From: Wurfbainia villosa
Taxonomy: Eukaryota; Streptophyta; Magnoliopsida; Zingiberales; Zingiberaceae
Direction of reading: 5' to 3'
Length of the DNA stretch: 64,000 bases
Assembly: GCA_025175895.1 (NCBI GenBank)
Contig: CM046003.1
Coordinates: forward strand, 94,129,172-94,193,171
Shown here: piece by piece, positions 1-11,573 of the stretch
Numbering within the stretch: the first letter of the stretch is position 1
How the letters are laid out: every line of letters starts with the position of its first letter
Notes under the pieces: generated by a model
What the model was told of the DNA's origin: nothing
The model's input: only the letters and a program-made list of their open reading frames with translations
Databases searched by the model: none
Translations under genes and position numbers: made by a program

Positions 1-472
1 AGGGGTTATAAGTATTTTTTCCTAAGGCATCTTCTGCCTAATACACAATTCCAAGGTTATATAATATTCTTTTGCAAGGAAGGGTTATCAATGTTTCTAA
101 AGCATTTTACGCCTAAGGGTTTTAGGCTATCTAATGTTCTTTGGCAAAGGGCTATATAATATTTTCTAAGGCATTTTATATTTCGAGCAAAATTTGAAGG
201 CTATCAAGTTTTTCTAAAGGTATTGTATGGATGGTATAGAGCAGGATTAACTAAAACTCTTATACAAAGGGTTATTGTTATTTCTAAGGTTTGTGTCATC
301 TACTCAAATTCTTTCTGGTAGTTGTTAAGGGCATTTATGCTAAGGGTTTCTATGCTTAATTGTAATTTCATCTTTCTTATTTCAGTGGTATTTTTTTCTA
401 AGGTATGCCAAATTTGTTATAATTTTCTTGTAAAGATTAGTAGTATTTTTTCTAAGTGTTGAAAACTAACTC
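1..472. other. AT-rich unidentified repetitive DNA, no gene
   Basis: No credible coding frame. The stretch is built from degenerate copies of a phrase like AAGGGTTAT followed by TTTCTAAGG and ATTTTATGCC, spaced irregularly. It may be the untranslated part or LTR of an old retrotransposon that extends beyond the window, but I recognise no family. Confidence 0.4.
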
Positions 473-760
473 AGGCTCTACGCCTAATATAACAACTTAT
501 GGGCTAGGTAGCTACATTCCCCCACGAGGACTATAACGCCGCTATATGGCATATGTAAAATGTTCTTAAGGCTCTGCGCCTACTATAATAACCTATGGGC
601 TAGATAGCTACATTCCCCTACGGGGACTATAACGTCACTATATGACATATGTAAAATGTTCTTAAGGCCCTTACACCTCTTATAACAGCCTATGGGCTAT
701 GTAGTTACCTTCTCCCACGGGGACTATAATGCCAGCTATAATGGACAGGTAAATGCTAAT
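473..760. repeat. Tandem repeat, three units of about 96 bp
   Basis: Three head-to-tail units start near 473, 570 and 665. Each reads GGCTC(T/C)..GCCTA, then TATGGGCTAG.TAGCTAC, CCC.ACGGGGACTATAA and CATATGTAAAATGTTCTTA. The third unit is the most diverged. No coding frame runs through them. Confidence 0.8.
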
Positions 761-860
761 AAGGCCTAGCGCCTAACATGAGAGTTTAAGGTCTTGTGCC
801 TATTTGTGTGGGGTTTTACTATGACACCTTGTGGTTTATGGCATAATCTATATTAGTAAA

Positions 861-1045
861 CACTTGTGAAACATCATTGGACTTTGCTCTTCAGTTTCAC
901 TAAAGAAGGGGAACTTATGATGGGTGTGGGGTTTTCAGCTAAGGCAGAGAAATTTTTTTTTATAAGCACTTGTAAAACTTCATTCGACTTTGCTCTTCAG
1001 TTTTACTAAAGAGGGGGAACTTATGATGGGGTCAGGGTTTTCTTC
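861..1045. repeat. Direct repeat, two units of about 106 bp
   Basis: Two copies start at 861 and 967. They share CACTTGT(G/A)AAAC, TTTGCTCTTCAGTTT and GGGGAACTTATGATGGG. This block lies between the 96-bp and 229-bp tandem arrays, so the first 2 kb is a series of different local duplications. Confidence 0.75.
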
Positions 1046-1069
1046 TGATCAGATTAAACTTTTCCCAAG

Positions 1070-1900
1070 CAATATATATGTGTTTCCTGAGTAGTATATG
1101 TATTTCCCGAGCAGTGCATGTGTTTTCCGAAACCAGTAGAGAAGAATAATGCAGTATGGTTTAGAAGTGAAGTATAATGTTGGTAGAGCAGTAAGAGTAC
1201 TTCCCAAACAGTTTATGTGGTTCAGAAGAGAAATATGAGTATTGACAAAGTCATGTATAAATTTCCCAAGCAGTCTATATGCTTCCTGAAGCAGTGTATG
1301 GGGTTTCTGATCCTAGCAGGGATAAGTAGTGTAGTGATGTTTAGGAGTGAAGTTAGCAGAGCAGTAAGAGTACTTCTTGAGCAGTTTATGTTGGTCTCGA
1401 GCAGTGCATGTGTTTTTTGAAACCAGTAGAGAAGAATAATGCAGTGTGGTTCAGAAGAGAAGTATGAGTATTGACAGAGCAGTATATGTATTTCTCGAGC
1501 AGTCTATATGCTTTCTGAAGCAGTGTATGGGGTTTCTGATCCTAGCAGGGATAAGTAGTGTAGTGATGTTCTGGAGTGAAGTTGGTAGAGCAGTAAGAGT
1601 ACTTCCCGAGCAGTTTATGTTGGTCCCGAGCAGTGCATGTGTTTTCCGAAATCAGTAGAAAAAAATAATGCAGTGTGGTTCAAAAGAGAAGTATGAGTAT
1701 TGACAGAGCAGTGTATATATTTCCCAAGTAGCTTATATGTTTTCCGAGCAGCATGTATAATTCCTAGGCTCAATAGGGTGAGTAGTGTAGTATTACTCAA
1801 GTATAAAGTATTGAAAAGGTAGTGTATGCTTTTCCCGAGCAGTCTATGTGTTTCCCGAGCGATTAGTGTGTTTCCCGAGCGATTATTGTGTTTCCCGAGT
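1070..1900. repeat. Minisatellite of 229-290 bp units built from a short GAGCAGT motif
   Basis: The landmark GCAGTGCATGTGTTTT recurs at 1111, 1401 and 1630, giving spacings of 290 and 229 bp. Inside each unit a shorter word close to TTTCCCGAGCAGT.TATGTG repeats many times, so the array has two levels of periodicity. Units show substitutions and small indels. Open frames here follow from the repeat having few stops and are not genes. Confidence 0.8.
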
Positions 1901-2059
1901 GGAATTTTCATTTCCTGGGTAGTATGTTCATTTTCCAAGCTTCCTATGGGTTTCAGGGTTTATTTCTGAACATGATGAAATAAGGAGGAAGAGGTATTCC
2001 GGGGTATGGAGAGTAATTGGAGGAGTTTGAAAATGATAAATGTGATTAATCTAATATAT

Positions 2060-2556
2060 TTGATCATTTTATTTTTGTATTTTATTTGATTAATACTTGG
2101 CAGAGAAATATAAAACACATGGGGTATTTGAAGAAGATATTTTAAAAATCAGCGGGAAAAGTAGTTACACTTGATAGCCTAGCAGGGGCATTAGAGTAAA
2201 TTCACTTCAAGAAGAAGGTGGGATGAATCATCTATAAAAGGAGCAGAGGAAGAAGGAAGAGGGGATGGTTGTTTCTTCGCTATTCGGTACCTCAAATATC
2301 TTCTTCTCACTTCTTCATCTTCATTCCTTCTACATTGTTATTTTCTTCATACTCTTACTGACTTGAGCGTCAGAGTGGCCGCACCAGGAAGCCAGCTTAT
2401 CTCTAACACTCCTTCTCACAAAATAGCAGATATAGCTCTATTCCAAGGACCCGAGGTGATTCAAGAGGAAGATGTCTCTTTATCTCATCTTTAACCTTCT
2501 TTAGTGAAAGATCTAGCAATTCACAAGGGAGAGGAAGATCTTGGCAGGCCGAAGAA
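2060..2556 (+). repeat. LTR-like fragment with TATA box, possibly Ty3/gypsy
   Basis: The segment has a clear TATA box (TATAAAA at 2233-2239) after an AT-rich stretch, followed by a pyrimidine-rich leader and the phrase GACTTGAGCGTC (about 2361). From memory that phrase is common near the 3' end of plant gypsy LTRs. It ends where the SIRE-like integrase sequence begins, so one of the two was truncated at the junction. Assignment is tentative. Confidence 0.4.
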
Positions 2557-5500
2557 GTGAACATCATCACTTGTCAACAAGGAAAACAACCCAAGTCCCA
2601 ACATAAACTAACTAATCAAGGTCGAACATGCTCAATACTAGAACTACTTCACTTAGATTTGTTTGATTCACATGGAGTAAAATCACTAAATGGAAGTATG
2701 TATTGTTTAGTAATAATAGATGATTACTCTAGGTTCACATGGTTGAGATTCTTAAAACATAAAGATGAAACATTTGAAATGTTTAATAATTTTAGTAAAC
2801 AAATAGAAAATGAAAAAGATCTTAAAATAAAAAGAATAAGAAGTGATAATGGAGGTTAATTTAAAAATAAAAAATTTACAACAATGTGTCTATAAAATGG
2901 GTACCATCATGAATATTCATGTCCTAGAACACCTCAACAAAATATAATAGTAGAAACAAAAAATAGAACTCTACAAGAAGTCACTAGATCAATGTTAAAT
3001 GAATACAACCTACCTAGTCATTTTTGGGTTAAGGTTGTAAACACCACTTGCTATGTACAAAATAGAATAATAATTAATAAAATACATAATAAAACATCCT
3101 ATAAAATTTTTAATAATAAAATACCTACAATAAAATATTTAAGAGTATTTGGGTGTAAAGCATACATTTTAAATACCAAAGATCATCTAGGAAAATTCAC
3201 TTCAAAAATCGATGACGGAATCTTTCTTGGATATTCGACAACAAGTAAGGCTTATAGAATATACAATAAGAAAATCTTAAAAATTGATGAAATGACTAAT
3301 GTAACATTTGATAAAGAAGAACTCAATAGTGATCAAACAAATGCGGATAAAATAAATAATAACCAAGAAGGAATAAATGAAACCATACAAGAAGAACAAC
3401 AACAAATACAACATCAAGAAAACATAAGGACACCTAGAATAAATCCAACCCGTCTAATTGAATAAGTGTTAGGAAATCCAATCCTAAGGGTTCAAACTAG
3501 ATCAGCTATACGAAACATAAGTCAAATAGCATTAATATCAAAATTAGAACCAAAATCAATAGATGAGGCTTTACCATATACTGATTGGGTAATATCCATG
3601 TAAGAAGAACTAGCACAATTTGAAAGAAATGAAGTATGGGATTTAGTACCCTCACCATCAAATAAATCAATCATAGATACTAAATGGGTACTTAGAAATA
3701 AATTTGATGACCAAGGAGAAATTATAAGGAATAAAGCTAGGTTAGTGGCGAAAGGGTTTAGTCAAGTAGAAGGGTTAGATTATGACGAGACTTATGCTCC
3801 AGTAGCTAGGCTTAAATCCATTAGAATGTTGCTAGCCTATGTGGCACACAAAGAATTCAAGTTATACCAAATGGACGTTAAGTCCGCATTCTTAAATGGA
3901 GTAATCAAAGAAGAAGTATACGTAAATCAACTCCCAAGTTTTGAAAATACAGAATATCCTAATCATGTATACAAATCAAAAAGGGCATTGTATGACCTAA
4001 AATAAGTTCCTAGAGCTTGGTATGAAAAATTGTCATCATACTTAATTTCAAAAGATTTTAGACAAGGTCAAATTGACTCAACACTATTTGTAAAAACTTT
4101 GGAACTAGACATCTTTATAGCCCAAGTGTATGTTGATGACATTGTTTGGATCAACAAATTCAAATTTTTTAGAAGAATTCATAATCTTAATGGAACAAGA
4201 ATACGAAATGAGCCTGGTAGGAGAATTAAATTTCTTTTTACGTTTACAAATAAAACAAACAATATATGGAAATTACATATATAAAAATAAATACATAAAA
4301 GAACTAATTAAAAAAATTGAAATGAAAAATGAAAAAGAAATAAAAACACCCATGGCAACAAACATAGTATTAGATGATGACAAAGAAGGAAAATCTGTAA
4401 ATCTAAAGTATTATAGAAGTGTCATAGGAAGTCTCTTATATTTGACTGCAAGTCAATCTGACATACTGTTTGTTGTTAGTATGTGCGCAAGGTATCAAAC
4501 TTGTGCCAAAGAATCACATCTAACACATGTTAAAAGAATCTTAAGATACATTAAAGGAACAATTAATGTAAGAATGTGGTACCCAAGGATTAATAACTTT
4601 GAGTTAGTTGGATCGAGGCAGATTGCTAGAGGGGGGGGGGGGTGAATAGCTATAGAAACTTTTCGTTCGAAATCGTTCGTTGAGGCACGAGTAAACGCAG
4701 CGGAAAAACACAATAAAAATAAAGACACAATAATATTTTTTACTTGGTTCGTAGCCTTCGGCTACTACTCCAAGGCCCTAGTGATCCTTGATCACGCATG
4801 GAGGGCAAATCACTAATGAGCTCCTCCTCATTGGAGGTAGGAGTAAATCGGATACAAAAAAATACGAAAGAGATTCGAGATAGAGGGACAATCCCCCTCT
4901 TCTCGTTATGATAAAACCACAATAAAGAAAAACTCAATGTAAGAATGGAATTAAACTAAGCTTATACCGATGACTCATAGATGGAAAGATGAAACCCTAG
5001 TCGTCGTGTCTGCAGTGCTTCGTCGCAGGAATGTCGGAGACTCGTAGCGTACCGAAAGCACTTGGAAGCTTTTGAATTGATGAAAAACCCTAGGACAAGC
5101 CCTCCTTTAATAGCCTTTAAGCCCCTCATCGAATGGGTCTTCAACCAATAGGAATTGGGCACAAAATCTCCTTGAAAAATGGTGATAGAGCTTGACTTCT
5201 CAAGGCTGATCCTTGACCATCAGTCGACTGATGGCCATCATCAGTCGACTGATGGTAGCATCAGTCGACTGATGGTAGCATCAGTCGAATGCGACGCATG
5301 ACGATCGGTGATGGACGCAATGAGTCCTCCAAGCCGGCAAATGATCGATGCTAGCTGTAAGGCAAAGTTAGCTTAACGAAAACATTATTTCGACGGCCTT
5401 CGACCGTCCGATCTCGACCTAGACCATCGATGGGATGTCTTTGGTCGGATCTACGCTTAAGACCATCCCTGTAAGGAGGATACGACCTCACTTACGCTCA

Positions 5501-6222
5501 CACACACGAGCTTACCTCGATACTTACTGTGTCGCTTTCGCTTTCGGCCTTCCACTCGATTCCTTCGGCTCCCTCCGAAGTCACTCGAGTGTCGCCCGAC
5601 CACCGCGGCTTCCTCCGGGTGTCGCTAGCCTTCAGCTCCAGCTTTAGCACTTTTCTGCACACTCAATTCAGCTCATGAGATAATGATATATCCTTGACTT
5701 TGTGTCTTTTGCCATAATCAAAATACAGGTTCGACTTAGGTGCCCCTGCACCAACAAGTTGGATGCTTTGACTCAGATTATGGTGGATGTAAGCTAGATA
5801 GAAAGAGTATAAGTGGAGGTTATCAATTCTTACAAATGTGCCTAGTTAGATGGTTTAGTAGAAAGCAACATTGTATTTCTCTATCTATAACCGATGAAAA
5901 ATATATAGCATTAGGAGAATGTGTGGCCCAATTGTTGTGGATAATGCACACACTAAAAGATTTTGAATTAGAATACAAAAATGTCAAAACATTGATTGAT
6001 AACATAAGTTCAATAAACTTGACAAAAAATCCAATCCATCACTTACACACAAAACACATTGATGTTAAACATCACTTTGTAAGAGACAATATTGCCAAGG
6101 GGAGTATTGAACTCGACTATGTCGAGTCCAAGTCTAACCTTGTTGACATCTTCACTAAACCACTTCTAGAAGTTGAGTTTAGTACACTTAGAAGACAACT
6201 AGGTTTATGTTTGGTAGAATAG
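2557..6222 (+). pseudogene. SIRE-like copia pol relic (integrase, RT, RNase H)
   Basis: The integrase core runs from 2557 (ELLHLDLF and IIDDYSRFTW visible), with a stop at 2857-2859 in the GGEF position and another break before 2992. The integrase C-terminal part (FWVKVVNTTCYVQNR, VFGCKAYI, GIFLGYS) runs to 3465. RT begins near 3600 with stops; RLVAKGFSQVEGLDY starts near 3741, MDVKSAFLNG near 3871, and YVDDI lies near 4130. A frameshift follows at about 4150. RNase H (GCFDSDYGGCKLDRKS to DIFTKPL) resumes at 5761 after the inserted S1. Several stops and frameshifts make it non-functional. RNase H resembles SIRE-type copies more than Tork-type. Confidence 0.9.
4611..5756 (-). mobile_element. 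Solo LTR S1 of the gag-only/SIRE-like family
   Basis: On the minus strand it starts TGTTGGTGCAGGGGC and ends with the family signature (plus strand GCTAGAGGGGGG..TGAATAGC at 4625-4650). AGTTG flanks it at 4606-4610 and 5757-5761, and removing one copy restores the RNase H frame of the host element. The five terminal bases expected at the left end (TGTTG) are missing, plausibly lost by slippage against the near-identical target. It carries three CATCAGTCGACTGATG palindromes at 5221-5290. With a single LTR and no internal part, it is most likely an LTR-LTR recombination product. Confidence 0.8.
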
Positions 6223-6659
6223 GTTTCTTTAATGTTTTACCATTCCAAAACTATTTTTTACTAAGTAATAGTATTTTAAAGAAAAATTAAAATTGAGCTG
6301 GTCTAGGTTCAATCTAGAATACATGATCCTATAGATCTAGACAAGTCTTCACATCTCATAAACACCTAGGACTACCTGTCTGTGTATTGAGCCACGAAGA
6401 TGAGAGTGAGATGCTAAGACTACACCCCAAGTTTCAGATGTAGACTTAGTGCATCGACAAGAACCAAAAGGGGTTTAAAGCAAATCGATCATTTAAGTGA
6501 CTCTCACCCAAAACTTAATAAAAATCTTATATCATTTGAGTTTCCCAAGAGTTAGACATTTGCTTCAAGGATAATTTTTAGATGTTTATTTTAAATATAT
6601 TATTTACTCAATTACGAAAAGAGATTCATGCTTGGGCAACTTTTACTGCATTTGCATTA

Positions 6660-6711
<52 letters not shown>

Positions 6712-7431
6712 TTTTGAATTAAGGGGGAGAAAATAATTTCAAGGGGAATTTTAAACATTTTTAAAACATTTAGTTTTAGTTGAGAGGGAGAAATAAATTT
6801 TCTAAGTTAATGAGAATTTCAATATTTTGAAAAGGTTAACTTTGAGATATTAAAAGTCTTCCAATCCTTGAAATCAAATTTCAGATTTCTCATGAACTTT
6901 AGAAGTTTAAATATGTTGAAATACTTTGAAATATTTTGAAAATCTTAGAGTATTCTGAAAAGCTTATTTTGAAAAACTTATATTCTTTAAAAAGCTTATG
7001 AAAAGCTAAAGTAATTTGAAAAGCCTATATACTTTGAAATGTTAATGTGCTTTGTCATAAGTAGCATAATTAAACAATTTTCACAAACTTAGCTTTTATC
7101 ATAAATCAATTTTGAAAATTAATCACTTGAACTCACTTACTGGTTTAACTTTTGTTCCACTTAGTGGATTGACTTTTGTGAAAAGTTACGTAAATCTTGA
7201 ATCTTGAATTTTGAAATTGATATATAATTTATAGTGTTTTGATGTATGCCAAAGGGGAAAAGAGAGTGGTTAAAAGAAATAGAGTGGTTTAGAGTTAGTA
7301 CATTTTGAATGTATTTCATGACTTCATGCATTGCATGTGAACTTGAAAGTAATTTTGAACTTGTTGTTACATTTTGCAATATTTCTCCTAACTTTAACTG
7401 ATGTATTGTCATATATCAAAAAGGGAGAGAT
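6223..7431 (+). other. 3' non-coding region of the SIRE-like element, ending in a PPT
   Basis: 1.2 kb between pol and the 3' LTR without a credible coding frame. It holds a GGGGGAG tract at 6723-6730, a run of TTTGAAA-type words from 6830 to 7060, and ends in the polypurine tract CAAAAAGGGAGAGAT directly before TGTTGG. SIRE-type elements often carry an env-like frame here; I find none surviving. Confidence 0.7.
6664..6707. repeat. (AT)n microsatellite
   Basis: About 22 uninterrupted AT dinucleotides inside the 3' non-coding region of the SIRE-like element. Confidence 0.95.
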
Positions 7432-8157
7432 TGTTGGTACAGAAAGCACTACTCCTCAGTTTTGATGTATGAACCATAGTTAAAGTTAGGATCATCTTGT
7501 AATCTAACATACAGTTAAGTGTGTAGACTTAATAGGAAGTCCTAGTAGGTCAGGTTGACCGGATACTAGGTAGAAAACTTGACAGATTAGGAGGATCGAA
7601 CACTAGAAAGAAAGTCCAGATGAGTCATGTTGATCAAACATCTAGTAGAAGACTGGTTAGGTCAAGAGACTAAAAAATTGACATGAAGCCCAACTGGGTC
7701 AGGGAGATCAGACAGCTGGCATGAAGACCTGGTGGGTCAGATGGATGTCAAGCAAGGTAAGTCCAGCTGGACAACCGATAGGTAAGCCTCGAGTGAAGAG
7801 GTGTGAGGTTGAGTCCTCTATAAGAGGGCAAAGCTAGGCGTCGATCCAACAGAGGGTTCGTGTTGAACTCGAAAGTCGATATCGGACAATATTACTAACG
7901 CCACTACTGACACGTTATATTATATTATGTATTTTGCTAATCTCATTTTGTAGGTCTCCAGGCGATTAGAATGTTTCCATTTGACTCAGACCCAGTCGAT
8001 TGGGTGTGGTCTAGTCGATTAGGATGCCGAGTTGGAAAGGTAGACTAGTGATCTGCTGGAGATCATGCGACCAAGATGGCAAGTATTTTCAGTCAACTGG
8101 AAAGGTCCAGTCGACTGGGATAGGAAATTTCTCGAACAATAGAGGAGCGGAGCCAAC

Positions 8158-9674
8158 TGTTGGGGATTTGACGCCCGCTAGAGGGGGGGGGTGAATAGCG
8201 TGATACCGTACGTAGATGAAATTCTTTTGCGTTCGATCGTCTACAATCTTGTTAGCACAGCGGAATAGTAATAACAAATAAATATAACAAGACACACAAT
8301 CACAACACGATCATATAACGTGGTTCGGAACCACACGGTTCCTACTCCACGGATTGAGCTCTAACGAGCTCTAGCGATGCCAATGCAATCACTAATCAAT
8401 AAACTCCTTCTCGACAACAAGTCGGAGGTGGAGAAACCTCGTACACAAGATTACAACAATAATCTAAAGAAATACAAGCAAATACAAAGGAAATGTAAAG
8501 AACACTTTACAAAACTAGGGTTTGAGTGCTTTGCTTGTTGGTTGCTTGGATGAGGTTGAAGGGCCCTGAAATGCACCTGCAAATCGCCTTCAAATCGCCT
8601 CAAGAAAGCTCTCCAAGAACTGATGCCGCAATCTCCACGAACAGCTTCCTTTTATCTCGTGTCGGGCTGGATTTCCGCAATCGATCGCCATAAATCACCA
8701 AATTGCGCTAACATCGTAGATGTGAGACAACGGCTCAATCCACGTTGGACAAGTTCCAACGGACTCTCACCGATCGCCAACATTGGCGGTCGATCGCTAA
8801 CGCCGTAGTCGACCGCCCGATGGCTCACGAGCGCTCTTGCTGACTCGACCGGCCGTGATCACGCCATCCGCGATCATTGCCGATTCCGATCAGCTCCCAT
8901 GAGCAATCGGCGCTGAGCTCTAAAGCTCTCAACCGGCTCGAACTCGAAGTCGACTCCGAACCGGCCATAATGCCAGTCGACTGCCAACCTCAAGAATGAG
9001 GTTTTAACCCAAGTATGGTGCCCCCATACTTGCTAGACCACCCTTAGCCTAGACCTAAGCCTTTTAACCACCTCCATCAGCCTCACGCCTCTCAGATCCC
9101 TCCAAGTCATCCATGACTTGTTCATCCATCGCGCTAGCTTCCAGGTGCTTCCATCGGCTATGTCATGCTAACGGTGTCTACACCGCCAAGGCACATTGGA
9201 CTTACGCCGCCAAGACTCCGCTTGGACTTTACGCCGCCAATATCAATCCCCTTGGACTTCCCAAATGCCAAGACCCATGCTTGGACTTTCCATTTGCCAA
9301 GACCCATGCTTGGACTTCTCATTTGCCAAGACCCATGCTTGGACTTCTCATGCCAAGTGCTCAAGACTTGGACTTTCCCAATTGCCAAGTGTCCCACTTG
9401 GACTTTCCATGTGCCAAGTACCCATGACTTGGACTTTACCTTGCCAAGACCCATGCTTGGACTTTCCCATAATCACATGGTCAACCCTGGTCAACCATCA
9501 AGTCAATTATAACCTGGATCGATTGTATAAACAATCTCCCCAACATCTTAACCGACATCAATGTCAATCCTATGTCAAACATACTTTGTCAAACATACTT
9601 TGTCAAACATCAAAACATCACTCGAGTCAAACTCGAGTCCTGGTCAATCGTGACCTGGGCCGATTGCACCAACA
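8158..9674 (-). repeat. 3' LTR of A1
   Basis: 1517 bp, against 1418 bp for its partner. The first 480 bp (8158-8645) and last 670 bp (9003-9674) match the partner almost base for base; 8656-9000 differs strongly. Positions 9195-9465 are tandem 22-36-bp units around GCCAAGACCCATGCTTGGACTT, which leave several frames open on both strands without being a gene. Confidence 0.9.
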
Positions 9675-11573
9675 ATCTCCCCCTTTTTGATGTTTGACAA
9701 AAAAAAACAAACAAATCATGAGTTAGAGCACTAACTCAAATCCCTTACCAATTATCCCAAATTGGTAAACACTCACCAAATGTTCTCCCCCAAACATTTA
9801 AGTGAAAATGTAAATCAAATGTTCTCCCCCTTTTTGACTAACATCAAAAAGGTTATCTCTCCAAGGAGGTCAATGTCTCATGTCCCAATGAGATCTTACA
9901 ATCTCCCTCTTGATTTAAAAATATCTAGGATGCCTACCATCTTCCTAGTGATAAGTCCCATATCACTCAAGAGAGGCACTCCTATCTCACTCTCCCAATT
10001 TCCAAATTGGGTATCAAACACCCATCAATTTTCAATTGATAACATTCTCCCCAAAAAAACATCCATCATCCCAAGATGGATACCTCCCCCTAAAGGCTTG
10101 CTCCCCCTTGACCATTGCACCAACAATGTCCTTGGAAAGCCCCTAAGCTAATAGGAACTCTAAACCATCAAAATTAAGGTTCTAAGTTCAACATAGAACT
10201 TTTACTCACCCTAAATTTGATACTTTGACCTAACACAACTCCTAATCCATATCCAATGGATTTTCACCATTCATAATGCTTCCCAAAGCATATCCTAGGG
10301 TTAGGAGTGGTTAGGAACCTTTACCATAGCTGAACACGGGCTAAACAAACCTTGTTAACCCGAATCAGACTGGCAAATGACTTGGCAGCTTATCACCGAT
10401 CACATTTTATCACCGATCGCCACCAATGGCGCCGATCGTAGTTGAATTTTCCGAAATTCAACTATCAGAATTCAATTTCAGAAAATCATAACTAATTATA
10501 CGTATATCGAAAAATCATGAAATTTGATACGTATAATACTTATGACCAAAACAATGGGTGAAAAATGTTTGAAAAATAATTTACCCATAAAATAGTGAGT
10601 TTGATACAAAACTCAAAACCATTGAAATTTTCAATGTTTTGGCCCTATTTTGTATCAACTTCATCAATGGTGATTGCTATCAAAAGATAGACTTCACCAA
10701 GGTTTTCTAAATTGATTTTAAAATGATTTCAAAACCTTATTTTGGATCATATTCCTTGGGCTCTAAGTACATGACTTGTACACAAGCTTTCCCAATGATC
10801 CACCAATAAAATTAGATGAGTCTTGGTTCAACTAGATGCCAAAACCATGCACCTTGAACTCAACTCATATCCTAGCATCTCACATGTATCTAGGATGTAT
10901 AAATACACATACATGTAAATTGGATGTGAGATGTGGGTTTTGTTCTCCCTAAACTAGGGTTTCATGCATTTTTCTAAGGCAACCCTACTTGATTCCCTTA
11001 TAGATGGGACTCCAAGTCATGCCATTGTCCTTAAATCAATTTCAATCAAATTATCTTAAATGCATGAGTGATTATGGCATTAGAGATGATATAGATAAAC
11101 ACATGCTCATAATCATGACGTCATGACATAATATGAAATCTAAAAACACATGACATTTAATCCTTAATCCTAAACATGTACATGACATATAAATGATGAG
11201 AATGAACATGATGTCATGTCATGGCATGTGGCAAATAAAAGCATGACATATAAAATATATAGGTATAATAACACCTAAATTTTAATATTAATTGCCTATT
11301 TGTTGGGATTAAACATATTTTGCCATATTAACCTAATCTCCCTAGTGTGCCAAAACCCAAAATGGCACACCAACCTCTAAACCTAAATTGTGCCAAAATG
11401 ATCATTTTATCAAACTTCATAATTAATATTGGCATATCCTAAAATCTTTTAGGATTAAAAACTCAAATGTATTTTCAAGGTAACCATAACCTTGAAAATA
11501 ACCTAAAGTGTCACCTTTGTTATGGTTGAGTTAACTACCCATCCAATCAAGGTTGACACACCCTAAACCCATC
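9675..11573 (-). other. A1 non-coding interior between gag and the 3' LTR
   Basis: 1.9 kb with no credible gene where autonomous copia elements carry pol. The plus strand begins with ATCTCCCCCTTTTTGA, the complement of the PPT. It aligns with 28202-30076 of A2 along its length, including CATGACAT-rich stretches (about 11100-11260 here). Preservation in two copies may reflect recent shared descent or a role in RNA packaging or replication. Confidence 0.75.

Noticed and set aside
1217..1658. Two similar 67-70-codon frames
   Set aside because: They are two units of the 229-bp minisatellite, not a duplicated gene.
4614..4640. Long G-run as an assembly gap or quadruplex regulator
   Set aside because: The same C/G run occurs at the equivalent LTR position in every related LTR here, so it is the LTR end signature; its length varies as expected for a homopolymer.
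5221..5290. CRISPR-like repeat array
   Set aside because: Only three palindromic units, unequal short spacers, inside a plant LTR.
6223..7431. Env-like gene of the SIRE-like element
   Set aside because: No frame with signal peptide, transmembrane or coiled-coil features remains; the longest frame is on the opposite strand.
9113..9690. Long overlapping open frames on both strands (also 14264-14838, 25040-25484, 30032-30522)
   Set aside because: They fall in the U3 tandem array, whose unit lacks stops in several frames at once. The predicted peptides are repeats of the unit with no domain.
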